Below, in pieces: positions 37,950-48,378 of a stretch of DNA of 64,000 nucleotides (within the stretch, counting starts at the first letter, position 1; the number at the start of each line of letters is the position of its first letter). A program made the translations under genes and the position numbers. The DNA lies in NCBI GenBank assembly GCA_027624855.1, contig JAQBTQ010000008.1, forward strand, positions 45,434 through 109,433, written 5' to 3'. Source of the DNA: Bacteroidota bacterium (GTDB taxonomy: Bacteria > Bacteroidota > Bacteroidia > Flavobacteriales_D > Sanyastnellaceae). The notes under the pieces were generated by a model, which saw only the letters and a list, made by a program, of their open reading frames with translations, did not search any database and was not told the DNA's origin.

Positions 37950-38320
37950 GGTTTTTTATTCTGTTGTTCATTGCGAATGCCTTGCTCTACTCGGGAGGCA
38001 AAGTGATTCCGGGTTTTGCCGAATTTGCCTCTACATGGGTTTGGCCTTCTGTCCTTCTAGGGTATTTGGCTTTGACTGTGTTGTTGAGAATGTGGATTGT
38101 AGCCGCGGCAAGAAAATCTCCCATGCAGTTTGTGACTGCGGTAAATGGGTCGACCGCAGTAAAAATGTTACTCAGTTTGGCTGTGGTAACAACGTATCTC
38201 GTTTTGGTCGGTGGAGAATTCCGTGTCCAATTCGCTTTGGGATTGTTTAGCGCTTTCGCTTTTAATACGGGGATTTTGGTCTTTGCGACACAGAATTTGT
38301 CGAAAAAGGACAAAAAATGA
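37946..38320 (+). CDS. Four-segment membrane protein in the ATP synthase operon
   Basis: 124 residues from the ATG overlapping the upstream stop. It contains four hydrophobic stretches and ends in a Lys-rich tail (SKKDKK). By position it is the second accessory gene between the AtpZ-like protein and subunit a in Bacteroidota operons, and it may be a divergent AtpI (subunit I). The sequence itself is not diagnostic. Confidence 0.6.
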   Translation: MRFFILLFIANALLYSGGKVIPGFAEFASTWVWPSVLLGYLALTVLLRMWIVAAARKSPMQFVTAVNGSTAVKMLLSLAVVTTYLVLVGGEFRVQFALGLFSAFAFNTGILVFATQNLSKKDKK

Positions 38321-38383
38321 AGATTTCCACTGGTCGAGGTAAAGAAAATGCCAAAACTTCGATGCTGCCTGTGTTTAGTTGAC

Positions 38384-38391
38384 TACTTTTG
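38384..38391 (+). promoter_or_regulatory. Candidate -7 box before atpB
   Basis: TACTTTTG matches TAnnTTTG and lies 26 bp before the atpB ATG. It may give a promoter for the structural genes independent of the accessory genes. Confidence 0.45.
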
Positions 38392-38417
38392 CGCCGAATT
38401 CCGCTGAATCGTTAAAA

Positions 38418-39689
38418 ATGGCGCCACTTTTTCGCTTCTTCGAGGTTGTTATTTGCACCGTTCTCTTGTTAGGTGCAACCTCTGCATTGGCGCAAGATCA
38501 TGCTGCAGGGGATCACAATCATGACTCCGGGCACCACTCTGATGTTCATCAGCGAGATGTTCAGGAGGGGGATCACCAATCTCATTCTCAATCGGAAGAT
38601 CACGGAGATCAGGACCATCACGCTGGTCATGACGATCACAATCATGACGGCCACGAGCATGACGGGCATGACGAACACGCTCACGATGAAGAGTTTGTCG
38701 CCGGAACGTTTATCATTCATCACATTGCCGACGCGCATGACATACACTTATTTGGTGATGTTCATATCCCACTTCCTATCATTTTGTACATCGAGGGTCA
38801 CGGCTTGAAAGTGTTCATGAGCAGTGCTTTTGAAGGCCATGGTCACGGAGATAAATCATATGAAGCTGAAGGCCTTGCTTACACGATGCATGCGGAGGAC
38901 GGGACCACAGACGGTGATACACCGGTGGTTGCAGGACAAATCACGGCAACCTCGGGTGGTGAAGCGGTAACGGTTTATGATTTCTCAATTACCAAATCAG
39001 TCTTTGGTATGCTGCTCATTTTGGCTTTGATGGTGTGGATGTTCCTTGGAGTCGCTGGCTATTACAAAAAGAACCCCGGTCAGGCTCCGAAAGGCATGGC
39101 GAATGCGCTCGAACCCTTGATCATCTTTGTTCGTGATGAGATAGCAAAACCGTCCATTGGAGACAAGGCGGATAAGTTCATGCCGTTCCTGTTGACAGTG
39201 TTCTTTTTCATCTTTTTCTGCAACCTGTTGGGGCTGGTGCCATTCCTCGGAGGGTTCAACATTACAGGAACCATCGGTGTGACGGTTGTTTTGGCAACGC
39301 TTGTTTTCTTTTTGACGAACCTCAATGGAAATAAGCACTACTGGGGCCACATCTTCTGGCCGCACGGCGTGCCACTTCCAGTGAAATTCATTTTGGTTCC
39401 CATTGAGGTGTTCAGCATCATCATGAAACCTGCCGTTTTGATGATTCGTTTGACCGCAAACATTTCTGCGGGACACATCATCATCTTGGCGTTTACAAGT
39501 TTGATTTTCATTTTTGGCGATGGCGGAAATGCCGTTGGGGCAGGCTCTGGAATGGGTGTGTTTTCCACCGCCTTCATGATCTTTATGTACTTCTTGGAAT
39601 TATTGGTGGCGTTCTTGCAAGCCTTCGTATTTACGTTGCTTGCGGCGATTTACTTCGGCGATGCCACCCATGATCCAGCACATCATTGA
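38418..39689 (+). CDS. atpB: F0F1 ATP synthase subunit a with His-rich N-terminal extension
   Basis: About 423 residues from ATG 38418. A signal-like segment (CTVLLLGATSALAQ) is followed by a 66-residue stretch (about 27-92) with 19 histidines and many Asp. The rest is a normal subunit a with the essential Arg in MIRLTANISAGHIII. Subunit a forms the proton half-channels next to the c-ring. Bacteroidota subunit a often carries an N-terminal exported extension; the extreme His/Asp content here suggests metal binding or proton buffering (inference). Confidence 0.93.
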   Translation: MAPLFRFFEVVICTVLLLGATSALAQDHAAGDHNHDSGHHSDVHQRDVQEGDHQSHSQSEDHGDQDHHAGHDDHNHDGHEHDGHDEHAHDEEFVAGTFIIHHIADAHDIHLFGDVHIPLPIILYIEGHGLKVFMSSAFEGHGHGDKSYEAEGLAYTMHAEDGTTDGDTPVVAGQITATSGGEAVTVYDFSITKSVFGMLLILALMVWMFLGVAGYYKKNPGQAPKGMANALEPLIIFVRDEIAKPSIGDKADKFMPFLLTVFFFIFFCNLLGLVPFLGGFNITGTIGVTVVLATLVFFLTNLNGNKHYWGHIFWPHGVPLPVKFILVPIEVFSIIMKPAVLMIRLTANISAGHIIILAFTSLIFIFGDGGNAVGAGSGMGVFSTAFMIFMYFLELLVAFLQAFVFTLLAAIYFGDATHDPAHH

Positions 39690-39722
39690 ATTAATATCCA
39701 TCCACAATAAAAAACCAACATT

Positions 39723-39968
39723 ATGGAATTGTTGAGCATTCTTTTTGAAATCGGAGTAGGTCAGGGCCTTGCAGGTCTCGGCGCAGGTGCAGCTGCAATT
39801 GGTGCAGGTATTGGTGTAGGTCGCATTGGCGGCTCTGCGCTTGAAGCTATGGCTCGTCAGCCTGAGGCAACCAGTGACTTGCGTTCGAACATGATCGTTG
39901 CCGCGGCACTTGTAGAGGGTGTTGCTCTTTTCGGCATCATCATTTGCTTGCTTGTAGCCCTCGGATAA
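39723..39968 (+). CDS. atpE: F0F1 ATP synthase subunit c
   Basis: 81 residues in two membrane helices with the polar loop ARQPE. The ion-binding Glu is in AALVEGVALFG. The residue after Glu is Gly, not the Ser/Thr of sodium-binding rings, so a proton ring is more likely. It sits between atpB and atpF. Confidence 0.96.
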   Translation: MELLSILFEIGVGQGLAGLGAGAAAIGAGIGVGRIGGSALEAMARQPEATSDLRSNMIVAAALVEGVALFGIIICLLVALG

Positions 39969-39975
39969 TACAAGT

Positions 39976-40473
39976 ATGGGAGCGTTACTCACACCGGCCC
40001 TTGGGACCGTCGTTTGGGCATCCATCGCCTTCCTTGTGGTGCTTTTTGTGCTTAAGCGTTTTGCTTGGGGACCTATTCTCAAGGCATTGAATGATCGAGA
40101 GGAGTCCATTGCGGGCGCCTTGAACGAGGCAGAAAAAGTGCGAAAGGAAATGGCAGAACTTGCCGCTAGCAATGAAAGCCAGTTACAGGAGGCAAGAGCT
40201 GAACGTGACCGCATGTTGCGCGAAGCAAGGGAGATTGCGGACCAAATGGTGGCAGATGCCAAGAACAAAGCACGTGAGGCCGCTGACAAGGAGGTCGCTT
40301 CTGCAAAGGATGCAATTGCAATAGAGCGTAAAGCTGCAGTTGCTGAGCTCAAAGCAGAAGTGGGCAATCTCTCGCTGGACATTGCTGAGCGATTGCTTCG
40401 TGAAAAATTGGAGTCGACAGATGAGCAAAAAGCGCTCGTCAACCGACTGATTGACGAATCACCACTGAACTAA
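39976..40473 (+). CDS. atpF: F0F1 ATP synthase subunit b
   Basis: 165 residues. One N-terminal membrane segment (TVVWASIAFLVVLFVLKRF) is followed by a long charged coiled coil rich in Ala, Glu and Arg, the peripheral stalk. It starts 7 bp after atpE. Confidence 0.95.
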   Translation: MGALLTPALGTVVWASIAFLVVLFVLKRFAWGPILKALNDREESIAGALNEAEKVRKEMAELAASNESQLQEARAERDRMLREAREIADQMVADAKNKAREAADKEVASAKDAIAIERKAAVAELKAEVGNLSLDIAERLLREKLESTDEQKALVNRLIDESPLN

Positions 40474-40476
40474 TCC

Positions 40477-41034
40477 ATGGCCACTCCACGCGCAGCCATA
40501 CGATATGCAAAGTCCTTCTTCAGTCTCGCTGAAGAAAAGGGGATTGTCGACAGCATAGAGAAGGACATCCGACTTTTGAACCAAGCTGTTCAAGATTCGG
40601 ATGACTTGGAAATGTTGTTGAAGAGTCCCGTAATCAAGGCAGATGCCAAGGAATCCATTCTCACCAAAATTTTTGGCGAGAAAGTCGAAAGGCTTACCAT
40701 GGAATTCATCAAAATTCTTGTCCGAAAGGGTCGAGAGTCTATTTTGCCTGGGATTGTTGATGAAGCATTGAATTTGATTCGCCTTCAACGAAACGTCCGT
40801 GTGGCAGAAGTGCGCACGGCGATTCCGATGGACGAAGCCCTGCGCGGTCGCGTGAGCGCGGCACTGAAACACCTCCACGACGGAGAGGTGGAGTTGCAAG
40901 AATCGGTTGTTCCCGAACTTTTGGGAGGCTTCCAATTGCATATGGACAACCGCATGATTGACGCCAGCATCAAGCGTGAGCTTGAGCTTTTAAGGCGTCA
41001 AATTACTGAACACGATTACGAACCGGAATTCTAA
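40477..41034 (+). CDS. atpH: F0F1 ATP synthase subunit delta
   Basis: 185 residues. Family features are RYAKSFFSLAEEKG at the N-terminus and a C-terminal GGFQLHMDNRMIDASIKREL. It links the stalk to the alpha3beta3 head. It starts 3 bp after atpF. Confidence 0.94.
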   Translation: MATPRAAIRYAKSFFSLAEEKGIVDSIEKDIRLLNQAVQDSDDLEMLLKSPVIKADAKESILTKIFGEKVERLTMEFIKILVRKGRESILPGIVDEALNLIRLQRNVRVAEVRTAIPMDEALRGRVSAALKHLHDGEVELQESVVPELLGGFQLHMDNRMIDASIKRELELLRRQITEHDYEPEF

Positions 41035-41066
41035 CCGGAAACCAAAACTGAACACCAGCCGAAATC

Positions 41067-42644
41067 ATGGCAGAAATCAATCCAGCAGAAGTATCTTCTA
41101 TTTTACGAGAGCAATTGGCGGGAGTCAAATCAGCCGCTGAACTCGAAGAAGTCGGCACCGTCCTCCAGGTCGGTGATGGCATTGCGCGTATCTACGGCTT
41201 GACCAATGTAGAATCCGGTGAATTGATCGAATTCGAAAACGGCGCTAGGGGGATTGCGTTGAACTTGGAAGAAGATAATGTGGGTGCGGTATTGCTTGAC
41301 CCACAGGGAACTTTGAAAGAGGGAGCCTCAGTCAAGCGTACGGGACGCATTGCATCAGTGAAAGTGGGAGATGGTATGCTCGGAAGGGTTGTGAATACCC
41401 TTGGAGAACCGATTGACGGCAAAGGACCGATATCGGGAGACCTCTTTGAAATGCCTGTGGAGCGGAAAGCCCCAGGTGTAATCTACCGACAACCTGTTAG
41501 TGAACCCTTGCAAACGGGCATCAAGGCGATTGACGCAATGATTCCGATTGGACGTGGCCAGCGTGAGTTGATTATTGGCGACCGTCAAACGGGAAAGACG
41601 ACCGTAGCGATTGACACGATCATCAACCAGCGCGAATTCTACGAGGCAGGCGAGCCTGTATTCTGCATCTACGTCGCGGTTGGCCAGAAAGGCTCTACGG
41701 TCGCGGGTATCGTAAAGACATTGGAAGAGAACGGTGCGCTGCCTTACACTGTTGTTGTTGCTGCAACCGCTTCTGACCCTGCGCCACTTCAGTTCTACGC
41801 TCCCTTTACTGGAGCCGCGATTGGTGAATTCTTCCGTGATACGGGTCGTGCGGCATTGGTGGTCTATGATGACCTTTCCAAGCAAGCTGTTGCCTACCGA
41901 GAGGTATCTCTTTTATTGCGTCGTCCTCCAGGGCGTGAGGCATATCCTGGTGATGTTTTCTACCTGCACAGCCGATTGTTAGAGCGTGCAGCGAAGGTCA
42001 TCGGTGAGCAGGAGATTGCGTCTCAGATGAATGATTTACCAGAGTCTCTGAAGGACAAGGTAAAAGGCGGTGGGTCATTGACAGCTTTGCCAATCATCGA
42101 AACCCAAGCGGGTGACGTATCGGCTTACATTCCAACGAATGTGATTTCCATCACAGATGGTCAGATTTTCTTGGAGTCTAATTTGTTCTTGAGCGGTATC
42201 CGCCCTGCGATTAACGTAGGGATCTCGGTAAGCCGTGTGGGTGGTAATGCCCAAATCAAGTCCATGAAAAAAGTATCGGGAACGTTGAAACTTGACCAAG
42301 CGCAGTACCGAGAGCTTGAGGCATTCGCCAAATTTGGTTCTGACTTGGATGACGCAACAAAAGCGGTTCTCGACAAAGGGGAACGCAACGTTGAAATACT
42401 TAAGCAGGATCTCAACAGCCCAATGCGTGTTGAAGATCAAATTGCGATTATTTATTGCGGGGTTGAAGGCTTGTTGAAGGAAGTTCCGGTAAATAAAGTC
42501 AAAGAGTTTGAGGTGGCATATTTAGACTACTTGCGCTCGAAGCATGCTGATACCATGGAGGCGTTGAAAAACGGCCAGTATGGAGACGATCAGAAAAAAG
42601 TGCTTGCTGCGGCAGCAAAGGAAATGACAGCTCAATACGCATAA
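41067..42644 (+). CDS. atpA: F0F1 ATP synthase subunit alpha
   Basis: 525 residues. The nucleotide-binding P-loop is [13 protein letters not shown] (about residue 170) and the alpha-specific arginine-finger region reads [21 protein letters not shown]. It forms the non-catalytic nucleotide-binding subunits of the head. Confidence 0.98.
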   Translation: MAEINPAEVSSILREQLAGVKSAAELEEVGTVLQVGDGIARIYGLTNVESGELIEFENGARGIALNLEEDNVGAVLLDPQGTLKEGASVKRTGRIASVKVGDGMLGRVVNTLGEPIDGKGPISGDLFEMPVERKAPGVIYRQPVSEPLQTGIKAIDAMIPIGRGQRELIIGDRQTGKTTVAIDTIINQREFYEAGEPVFCIYVAVGQKGSTVAGIVKTLEENGALPYTVVVAATASDPAPLQFYAPFTGAAIGEFFRDTGRAALVVYDDLSKQAVAYREVSLLLRRPPGREAYPGDVFYLHSRLLERAAKVIGEQEIASQMNDLPESLKDKVKGGGSLTALPIIETQAGDVSAYIPTNVISITDGQIFLESNLFLSGIRPAINVGISVSRVGGNAQIKSMKKVSGTLKLDQAQYRELEAFAKFGSDLDDATKAVLDKGERNVEILKQDLNSPMRVEDQIAIIYCGVEGLLKEVPVNKVKEFEVAYLDYLRSKHADTMEALKNGQYGDDQKKVLAAAAKEMTAQYA

Positions 42645-42648
42645 GGCC

Positions 42649-43530
42649 ATGGCTGGTGGACTGAAAGAAGTAAGGGAGCGCATTACATCGGTTCAAAACA
42701 CGATGCAAATTACTTCTGCCATGAAAATGGTGGCGGCGGCGAAACTGCGACGTGCTCAAGATGCGATCACGCGAATGCGTCCATATGCCGAAAAGTTGCA
42801 AGCGGTTCTTTCAAATGTAAGCGCTTCATTGGATAGCGGTGAAGGGGTGTATTCTGAAAAGCGCCAAGTGAAACGGGTCTTGTTGGTAGCCATTACCTCA
42901 AATCGCGGATTGTGTGGCGGGTTCAATAACAACATCATCAAGGAGGTCAACGCTTACATCAAATCATCGAGCGCTGAGTGCCACGTGTTGCCTTTGGGTA
43001 AAAAAGCGAATGATGCATTCAAAAAGAATAACGCCTTAGCTCCTCGAGGTTTTAATGGAGATTCTTGGAAGATTTTTGACGATTTGAATTTTGATGCGGC
43101 TCAAGTGGTGGCAGATTCAATCATGGAGCAGTTTCGTCTGGGAACCTACGATGAGGTGAAAATCGTTTACAATCGATTCGTTAATGCTGCTGTTCAGGAA
43201 GCTGTCGTTGAAGGATATCTGCCTTTGGAGGCAAATGAATCCGATGAGGCTGGCGGGAATGCGGGCGATGTTGAATACATTTTCGAACCCAATCAAACCG
43301 AAATCGTTGAGCGCATCATTCCTAATTCGTTGAAGGTCCAACTATACAAGGGACTACTTGACAGCCATGCCGCAGAGCATGGGGCTCGTATGACAGCGAT
43401 GCACCAGGCTACAGAAAATGGTGGAGAGCTTTTGCGAGAATTGCGAATCTCGTACAACAAGGCACGTCAGGCGGCGATTACCACGGAGATCTTGGAAATA
43501 GTTGCCGGCTCAGAAGCGCTGGACTCATAA
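42649..43530 (+). CDS. atpG: F0F1 ATP synthase subunit gamma
   Basis: 293 residues. The N-terminal helix (LKEVRERITSVQNTMQITSAMKMVAAAKLRR), the ITSNRGLCGGFN segment and the C-terminal YNKARQAAITTEILEIVAGS are diagnostic. It is the rotating shaft. The operon ends here: atpD and atpC are not next, as is common in Bacteroidota where they lie elsewhere. Confidence 0.97.
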   Translation: MAGGLKEVRERITSVQNTMQITSAMKMVAAAKLRRAQDAITRMRPYAEKLQAVLSNVSASLDSGEGVYSEKRQVKRVLLVAITSNRGLCGGFNNNIIKEVNAYIKSSSAECHVLPLGKKANDAFKKNNALAPRGFNGDSWKIFDDLNFDAAQVVADSIMEQFRLGTYDEVKIVYNRFVNAAVQEAVVEGYLPLEANESDEAGGNAGDVEYIFEPNQTEIVERIIPNSLKVQLYKGLLDSHAAEHGARMTAMHQATENGGELLRELRISYNKARQAAITTEILEIVAGSEALDS

Positions 43531-43580
43531 TTTTTTTGGCAACGTCTTTGAGTTAACGCGGTCAGCGTTAGCTTCGAACC

Positions 43581-45008
43581 ATGGGTTTTCAAACACGCAT
43601 ATTGTTGTCGATGCTGTTGGTGGTCGTTTTATCACTAACAGGCACTGTTTTCGTTGCATGGCAATTTGCGGTAGAGCAGGAGGAGAACTATAATGTGCAA
43701 CGCTTATTGCGAAAAGAGGCGTCTGTTCAGCGAAGCCTGGAATATACGCTTGACCGGTTACCCCATACCCTGCAGACACAAGACTTACCAGCAGCTTTTT
43801 CTGACCGCATCTGTGAATTGGCGGATATTCATGGAATGGACATTGCGTTGTACCATCCAGAAGGACGGCTGTTAACTCAGTCAACGCTCAATGAAGGCGA
43901 AGGGGCCGCTATATTGCTTTCTGATGAATCACTGACTGCGCTTGAGTTAAGTGATGATCGAATTCAAGGCACGGAATTCGGCGAATCCGTTCGGGTGTAT
44001 TGGAATGTGAAAAACCAGTTGGGCGACAAGTTGGCAATTGCGGCCGTGCGGTATGAAAAAAGAACGCCTGAGTCAGGTGATTTCAAAGCGTTTTTGAGTC
44101 AATTGGCCCCACTGTATGTTGTTCTGTTTTTAGGAGGCGCAATTCTTTCGGCCTTTTTGTCCAATGGTTTGGTGCGCGACTTGCGGTTAATCCGTAATCG
44201 AATGCGTGAATTTGACCCCAGTCAAACACAAGCGCCGATTGAATACTCAAGATCAGACGCCATTGGAGAGTTGGTGGATGAATACAATTCGCTGTTGAAA
44301 CAACTGAAGCTGTCTTTGGAGGAATTGGCCAAGTCTGAACGAGAAGGTGCGTGGAGAACAATGGCAATGCAAGTAGCTCATGAAATTAAAAATCCGTTAA
44401 CACCAATCAAGTTGGGCGCTCAGAATCTAGAACGTGCTTGGGTGGATAAGAAGGAGGATTTTGAGATGAGACTCAAAAGTCACTGCCGAGTGGTATCAGA
44501 GCAGATTGACGTGCTATCAGAAATTGCCCAAGACTTCTCAATGCTTGCAGCGGTTGATGTAAATGAAATGGAAGAGGTTGCTTTAAATAAGGTAATCCTC
44601 GAATCCGTTGAATTGTACCGTTCATCGGATGATCGAATATTATGGCACACAGAATTATCAGATGAATCGCTCGTGATTCGCGGGTCTCATCATCATTTGT
44701 TGCGCATGTTCAACAACCTCATTAGCAATGCCGTTGATGCTGTGGAGGATTCGGAGCAGCCGACAATCACCTTGCGAAGTAAAGCGTCAAACAGCCGTGC
44801 TGTGATTGAAATAATAGACAATGGCGTAGGCATCAAGCCCGACACCTTAGAAGAAATTTTTCAACCACGGTTTACATTAAAACAACACGGAACAGGACTT
44901 GGGCTCACAATTACTCGGTCCATCGTGCATCAATTGAATGGCGCCATTTCCGTGTCTTCTGAACACGGCAAAGGCAGTACGTTTAAACTCTCGTTTCCAG
45001 TTAGTTGA
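43581..45008 (+). CDS. NtrY-like membrane sensor histidine kinase
   Basis: 475 residues. Two membrane segments (about 7-29 and 175-195) frame a periplasmic domain. A HAMP-like linker follows, then the HisKA box QVAHEIKNPLTPIKLGAQ (phospho-accepting His near 272) and an ATPase domain with NLISNAVDAVED, IDNGVGIKP and GTGLGLTI. The HEIKNPLTPI form is typical of NtrY-type kinases. No response regulator is adjacent, so it is an orphan kinase here. Confidence 0.9.
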   Translation: MGFQTRILLSMLLVVVLSLTGTVFVAWQFAVEQEENYNVQRLLRKEASVQRSLEYTLDRLPHTLQTQDLPAAFSDRICELADIHGMDIALYHPEGRLLTQSTLNEGEGAAILLSDESLTALELSDDRIQGTEFGESVRVYWNVKNQLGDKLAIAAVRYEKRTPESGDFKAFLSQLAPLYVVLFLGGAILSAFLSNGLVRDLRLIRNRMREFDPSQTQAPIEYSRSDAIGELVDEYNSLLKQLKLSLEELAKSEREGAWRTMAMQVAHEIKNPLTPIKLGAQNLERAWVDKKEDFEMRLKSHCRVVSEQIDVLSEIAQDFSMLAAVDVNEMEEVALNKVILESVELYRSSDDRILWHTELSDESLVIRGSHHHLLRMFNNLISNAVDAVEDSEQPTITLRSKASNSRAVIEIIDNGVGIKPDTLEEIFQPRFTLKQHGTGLGLTITRSIVHQLNGAISVSSEHGKGSTFKLSFPVS

Positions 45009-45134
45009 GCATGTTATCAACTAAAAATTGGTGAAAACGAATGTGAACAAAATGTAAAATTTGCCAATTCTTGGGTCATTATTGTGCGGGCGAATTGTGC
45101 CCATATGATTAATGAAACATTAAATTCTGTATAA

Positions 45135-48100
45135 ATGAAAGCAAGATTACTGTTAATCGCGGCTGTGCTGTTTGCTGGAGCAGCATGGTCCCAAGGCAAA
45201 GTGACCGGTAAGGTTACTGACCGAGCGTCCGGAGAGGGACTGCCTGGTGTTGCCGTAGTTGTTGCCGGTCAAGGAACCGGTGTGTTTACCAATGTCGATG
45301 GAACGTACTCGGTTTCAGCAAATGCTGCGAGTGACGAACTCATCTTCAGTTTTGTCGGTTACGGCTCAGAGCGGGTCGCTTGCAATGGCAATAGCGTTGT
45401 TAACGTTGCCATGTCTGCAGGTGTTGACCTCGATGAGGTTGTGGTCACAGCATTGGGTGTTTCGCGAGATAAAAAGGCGCTTGGTTACGCAGTCCAGGAG
45501 CTTGGAAATGACGCGTTCACTCAGGCGAAGTCCGAAAACGTGGTAAAATCCATGACAGGTAAAATTGCGGGTGTTCAGGTAACATCAGGAACTGCCATCG
45601 GTTCATCCTCGAAGATCATCTTGCGTGGTGCAAGTTCCATCACTGGTGACAACCAGCCACTTTTCGTTGTAGATGGTGTTCCAATGGACAACGCGGACTA
45701 CTCCAGCGGAAATCAGCAGCGATCAGTCGGAGGTTACGACTATGGTAATGCAATGCAGGATATGAATCCTGACGACATCGAGTCGGTCACTGTTTTGAAG
45801 GGTCCCGCGGCAGCGGCGCTCTATGGATCGCGCGCATCTAATGGTGCCATCGTCATCACCACCAAGTCTGGAAAGGGGCATCGTGCCTCTGGCAAGCAAG
45901 GCTTGGGTGTGTCCGTAAGCAGCACCGTAGCTTTCAATGATGTATTCGTACTCCCGGATTACCAAAACCAATATGGTGGAGGTGCTGGAACGGATTGGAT
46001 CAACCAGTCGTTGGTAGATAGCCTAGGCGATGTGCCAATCCCTGATTACGGCTACGATGGTTCTTGGGGTCCTGAACTATTAGGACAGCAAGTGTACCAT
46101 TGGGACAGCTGGTATGACTATGAAGGGGATGAGGATTTCGGCAAAACACGCGCTTGGTCTCCAACAGACAGCGACGTCGACGAATTCTTCCAGACCGGTG
46201 TTACGTATAGCAACAACTTCTCTGTAACTGGTTCAAATGACGCGAGCTCGTTCCGATTGAGCTACACCAACCACAACCAGACCGGTGTTTACGAGAATTC
46301 TTCATTGAACCGCAACACGCTGTCATTCGCTGGATCTTCTGAAATCAGCGACAAATTGACCGCGAGTGTAAATGCCAACTACGTACAAAGTGTAGGTGAA
46401 GGCCGTCCGTTGACTGGATACGGTCAATCGGTAATGTCACAGTTCACGCAGTGGGGTCAGCGTCAGTTGAGTATGGAGCGATTGCGCAACTACGAGAACC
46501 CAGACGGTACGCACCGTACCTGGAATCGTAACAGCGTTACCGACCCCAACCCACACTACTGGGACAACCCATTCTGGGAGCGCTATAAAAACGTTCAGGA
46601 CGACCAGCGTGACCGTGTATTCGGAAACCTTACCATGAACTATAAGATCAATGACAACTTGAGCTTCATGGGCCGTGCTTTGACCGACTTCTACATCGAT
46701 CGCCGTCAGGAGCGCATCGCAGTTGGCGGTGTGCGTGAATCTTCTTACAGCGAGTACACACGTCAGTTGCAGGAAACGAACTTGGACGCTTACTTGAACT
46801 TTAACAAAGACATCAATTCAGACTTGAACGTCGTTGGTTTCGTTGGTGTAAATAAGCGTATTCGAGACTACAAGCGATTGGGGGCATACACCCTAGGTGG
46901 TTTGAACACACCAGGACTTTACACCATCGCAAATGGTGGCGATGGTTACCAGATCAGTGATTACGAGGAGAGCAAGGTGATCAACTCACTCTTGGGGTCG
47001 GTCAATTTGGGCTATCAAAACACGCTCTTCATTGATGTAACAGCTCGTAATGACTGGAGTTCTTCTTTGCCTTCTGAAAGCAACAGCTACTTCTATCCAT
47101 CAGCTACAGCTAGCTACGTATTTAGCGAGGTCGCTGACATCGAAGGGTTGAGCTTTGGTAAGTTGCGTGTAGGTTGGGCACAGGTTGGTAACGATACCGG
47201 TCCATACCAAACAGGTTTGACTTACGGAGTGAATCCAAACTTCGGAAGCAGCGGATCTGCTACAGTTCCAAACTCTCAGAACAACCCAGATTTGCGTCCT
47301 GAAAAGACCACCAGTTTCGAAATCGGAACGGAGTTGAGCTTCTTCATGGATCGTCTGCGAGTTGATGCGACTTACTACAACAACATCACTGAAGACTTGA
47401 TCTTTAACGTACCAGTATCTGCTACTTCAGGTTATACCAGTGCGGTGTTGAATGCTGGAAAGACGCAAAACCGTGGTATTGAATTGGCAGTATCAGGAAC
47501 AGTGGTTCAATCAGACGATTTCACTTGGGACCTTGGTTTGAACTTCGCTGTCAACGAAAACGAGTTGCTCGAATTGGCTGATGGAGTTGAGAACATCCGT
47601 TACACCAGCTTATTCGGTGTTACCCTCGAAGCTCGACCTGGACAGCCTCTTGGAACATTCTACGGATATGACTTCGTTTATGACGACAATGGTAACAAGT
47701 TGGTTAATCCAAACGGAACCTACGTTCGTACGCCTGGTGTAGTTCCAATTGGGGACATCTTGGCGGACTACACAGGAGGTGTTTGGTCTGACATGCAGTA
47801 CAAGAATTTGTCGTTCAGCGCATTGGTTGACTTCCAAAAAGGAGGTTCAGTACATAGCTACTCAAACCAGTGGGGTAAGTACTCTGGAACGTTGGCTGAA
47901 ACAGTTGAAAACAACATCCGAGAAGACGGTATCGCTGTTGAAGGTGTGTATGGTACGTACACAACGGATGCAGACGGTAACATAGACGAGATCATCTATT
48001 TGGATGCTGCGGGTGAACAATCTTCTTCAGCAGTAACCAACGAAACGGTGCTGGGAGCTCAGTCACACTTCTTCTACAATCAAGGATATGTGATTCACGC

Positions 48101-48359
48101 TGCTGACCAGTATGACGCAAGCTTTGTGAAGTTGCGTGAGATGCGACTGGATTACAATTTGCCAGCTAGCATGACCAGTGGATTGCCATTCAGCAATATC
48201 AGCATCGGGGTATACGGAAGAAACTTGGCGATTTTGAGCAAGAATGTTCCACACATCGATCCTGAGGTTGCAACTTCTTCATCAAACGTTCAAGGTTTTG
48301 AGGGTGGCCAGCTTCCTGCTGAGCGCACCATCGGTTTCAACTTGAAATTCAACCTTTAA
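45135..48359 (+). CDS. SusC/RagA-family TonB-dependent outer-membrane transporter
   Basis: 1074 residues. Signal peptide to WSQ; a carboxypeptidase-like beta domain (GKVTGKVTDRASGEGLPGVAVVV, about 22-100); a plug domain with LRGASSITGDNQPLFVVDGVP and the SusC hallmark VLKGPAAAALYGSRASNGAIVI; then a 22-strand barrel ending in TIGFNLKFNL. It imports a large oligomer (glycan or peptide) using TonB energy, working with the SusD-like lipoprotein immediately downstream. No glycoside hydrolase lies alongside, so the substrate cannot be guessed. Confidence 0.96.
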   Translation: MKARLLLIAAVLFAGAAWSQGKVTGKVTDRASGEGLPGVAVVVAGQGTGVFTNVDGTYSVSANAASDELIFSFVGYGSERVACNGNSVVNVAMSAGVDLDEVVVTALGVSRDKKALGYAVQELGNDAFTQAKSENVVKSMTGKIAGVQVTSGTAIGSSSKIILRGASSITGDNQPLFVVDGVPMDNADYSSGNQQRSVGGYDYGNAMQDMNPDDIESVTVLKGPAAAALYGSRASNGAIVITTKSGKGHRASGKQGLGVSVSSTVAFNDVFVLPDYQNQYGGGAGTDWINQSLVDSLGDVPIPDYGYDGSWGPELLGQQVYHWDSWYDYEGDEDFGKTRAWSPTDSDVDEFFQTGVTYSNNFSVTGSNDASSFRLSYTNHNQTGVYENSSLNRNTLSFAGSSEISDKLTASVNANYVQSVGEGRPLTGYGQSVMSQFTQWGQRQLSMERLRNYENPDGTHRTWNRNSVTDPNPHYWDNPFWERYKNVQDDQRDRVFGNLTMNYKINDNLSFMGRALTDFYIDRRQERIAVGGVRESSYSEYTRQLQETNLDAYLNFNKDINSDLNVVGFVGVNKRIRDYKRLGAYTLGGLNTPGLYTIANGGDGYQISDYEESKVINSLLGSVNLGYQNTLFIDVTARNDWSSSLPSESNSYFYPSATASYVFSEVADIEGLSFGKLRVGWAQVGNDTGPYQTGLTYGVNPNFGSSGSATVPNSQNNPDLRPEKTTSFEIGTELSFFMDRLRVDATYYNNITEDLIFNVPVSATSGYTSAVLNAGKTQNRGIELAVSGTVVQSDDFTWDLGLNFAVNENELLELADGVENIRYTSLFGVTLEARPGQPLGTFYGYDFVYDDNGNKLVNPNGTYVRTPGVVPIGDILADYTGGVWSDMQYKNLSFSALVDFQKGGSVHSYSNQWGKYSGTLAETVENNIREDGIAVEGVYGTYTTDADGNIDEIIYLDAAGEQSSSAVTNETVLGAQSHFFYNQGYVIHAADQYDASFVKLREMRLDYNLPASMTSGLPFSNISIGVYGRNLAILSKNVPHIDPEVATSSSNVQGFEGGQLPAERTIGFNLKFNL

Positions 48360-48378
48360 TTCCCACCGTTAAAACATT

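Noticed and set aside
43531..45134. atpD/atpC continuing the ATPase operon
   Set aside because: The next gene is a histidine kinase and then SusC; subunits beta and epsilon are not encoded in the window.
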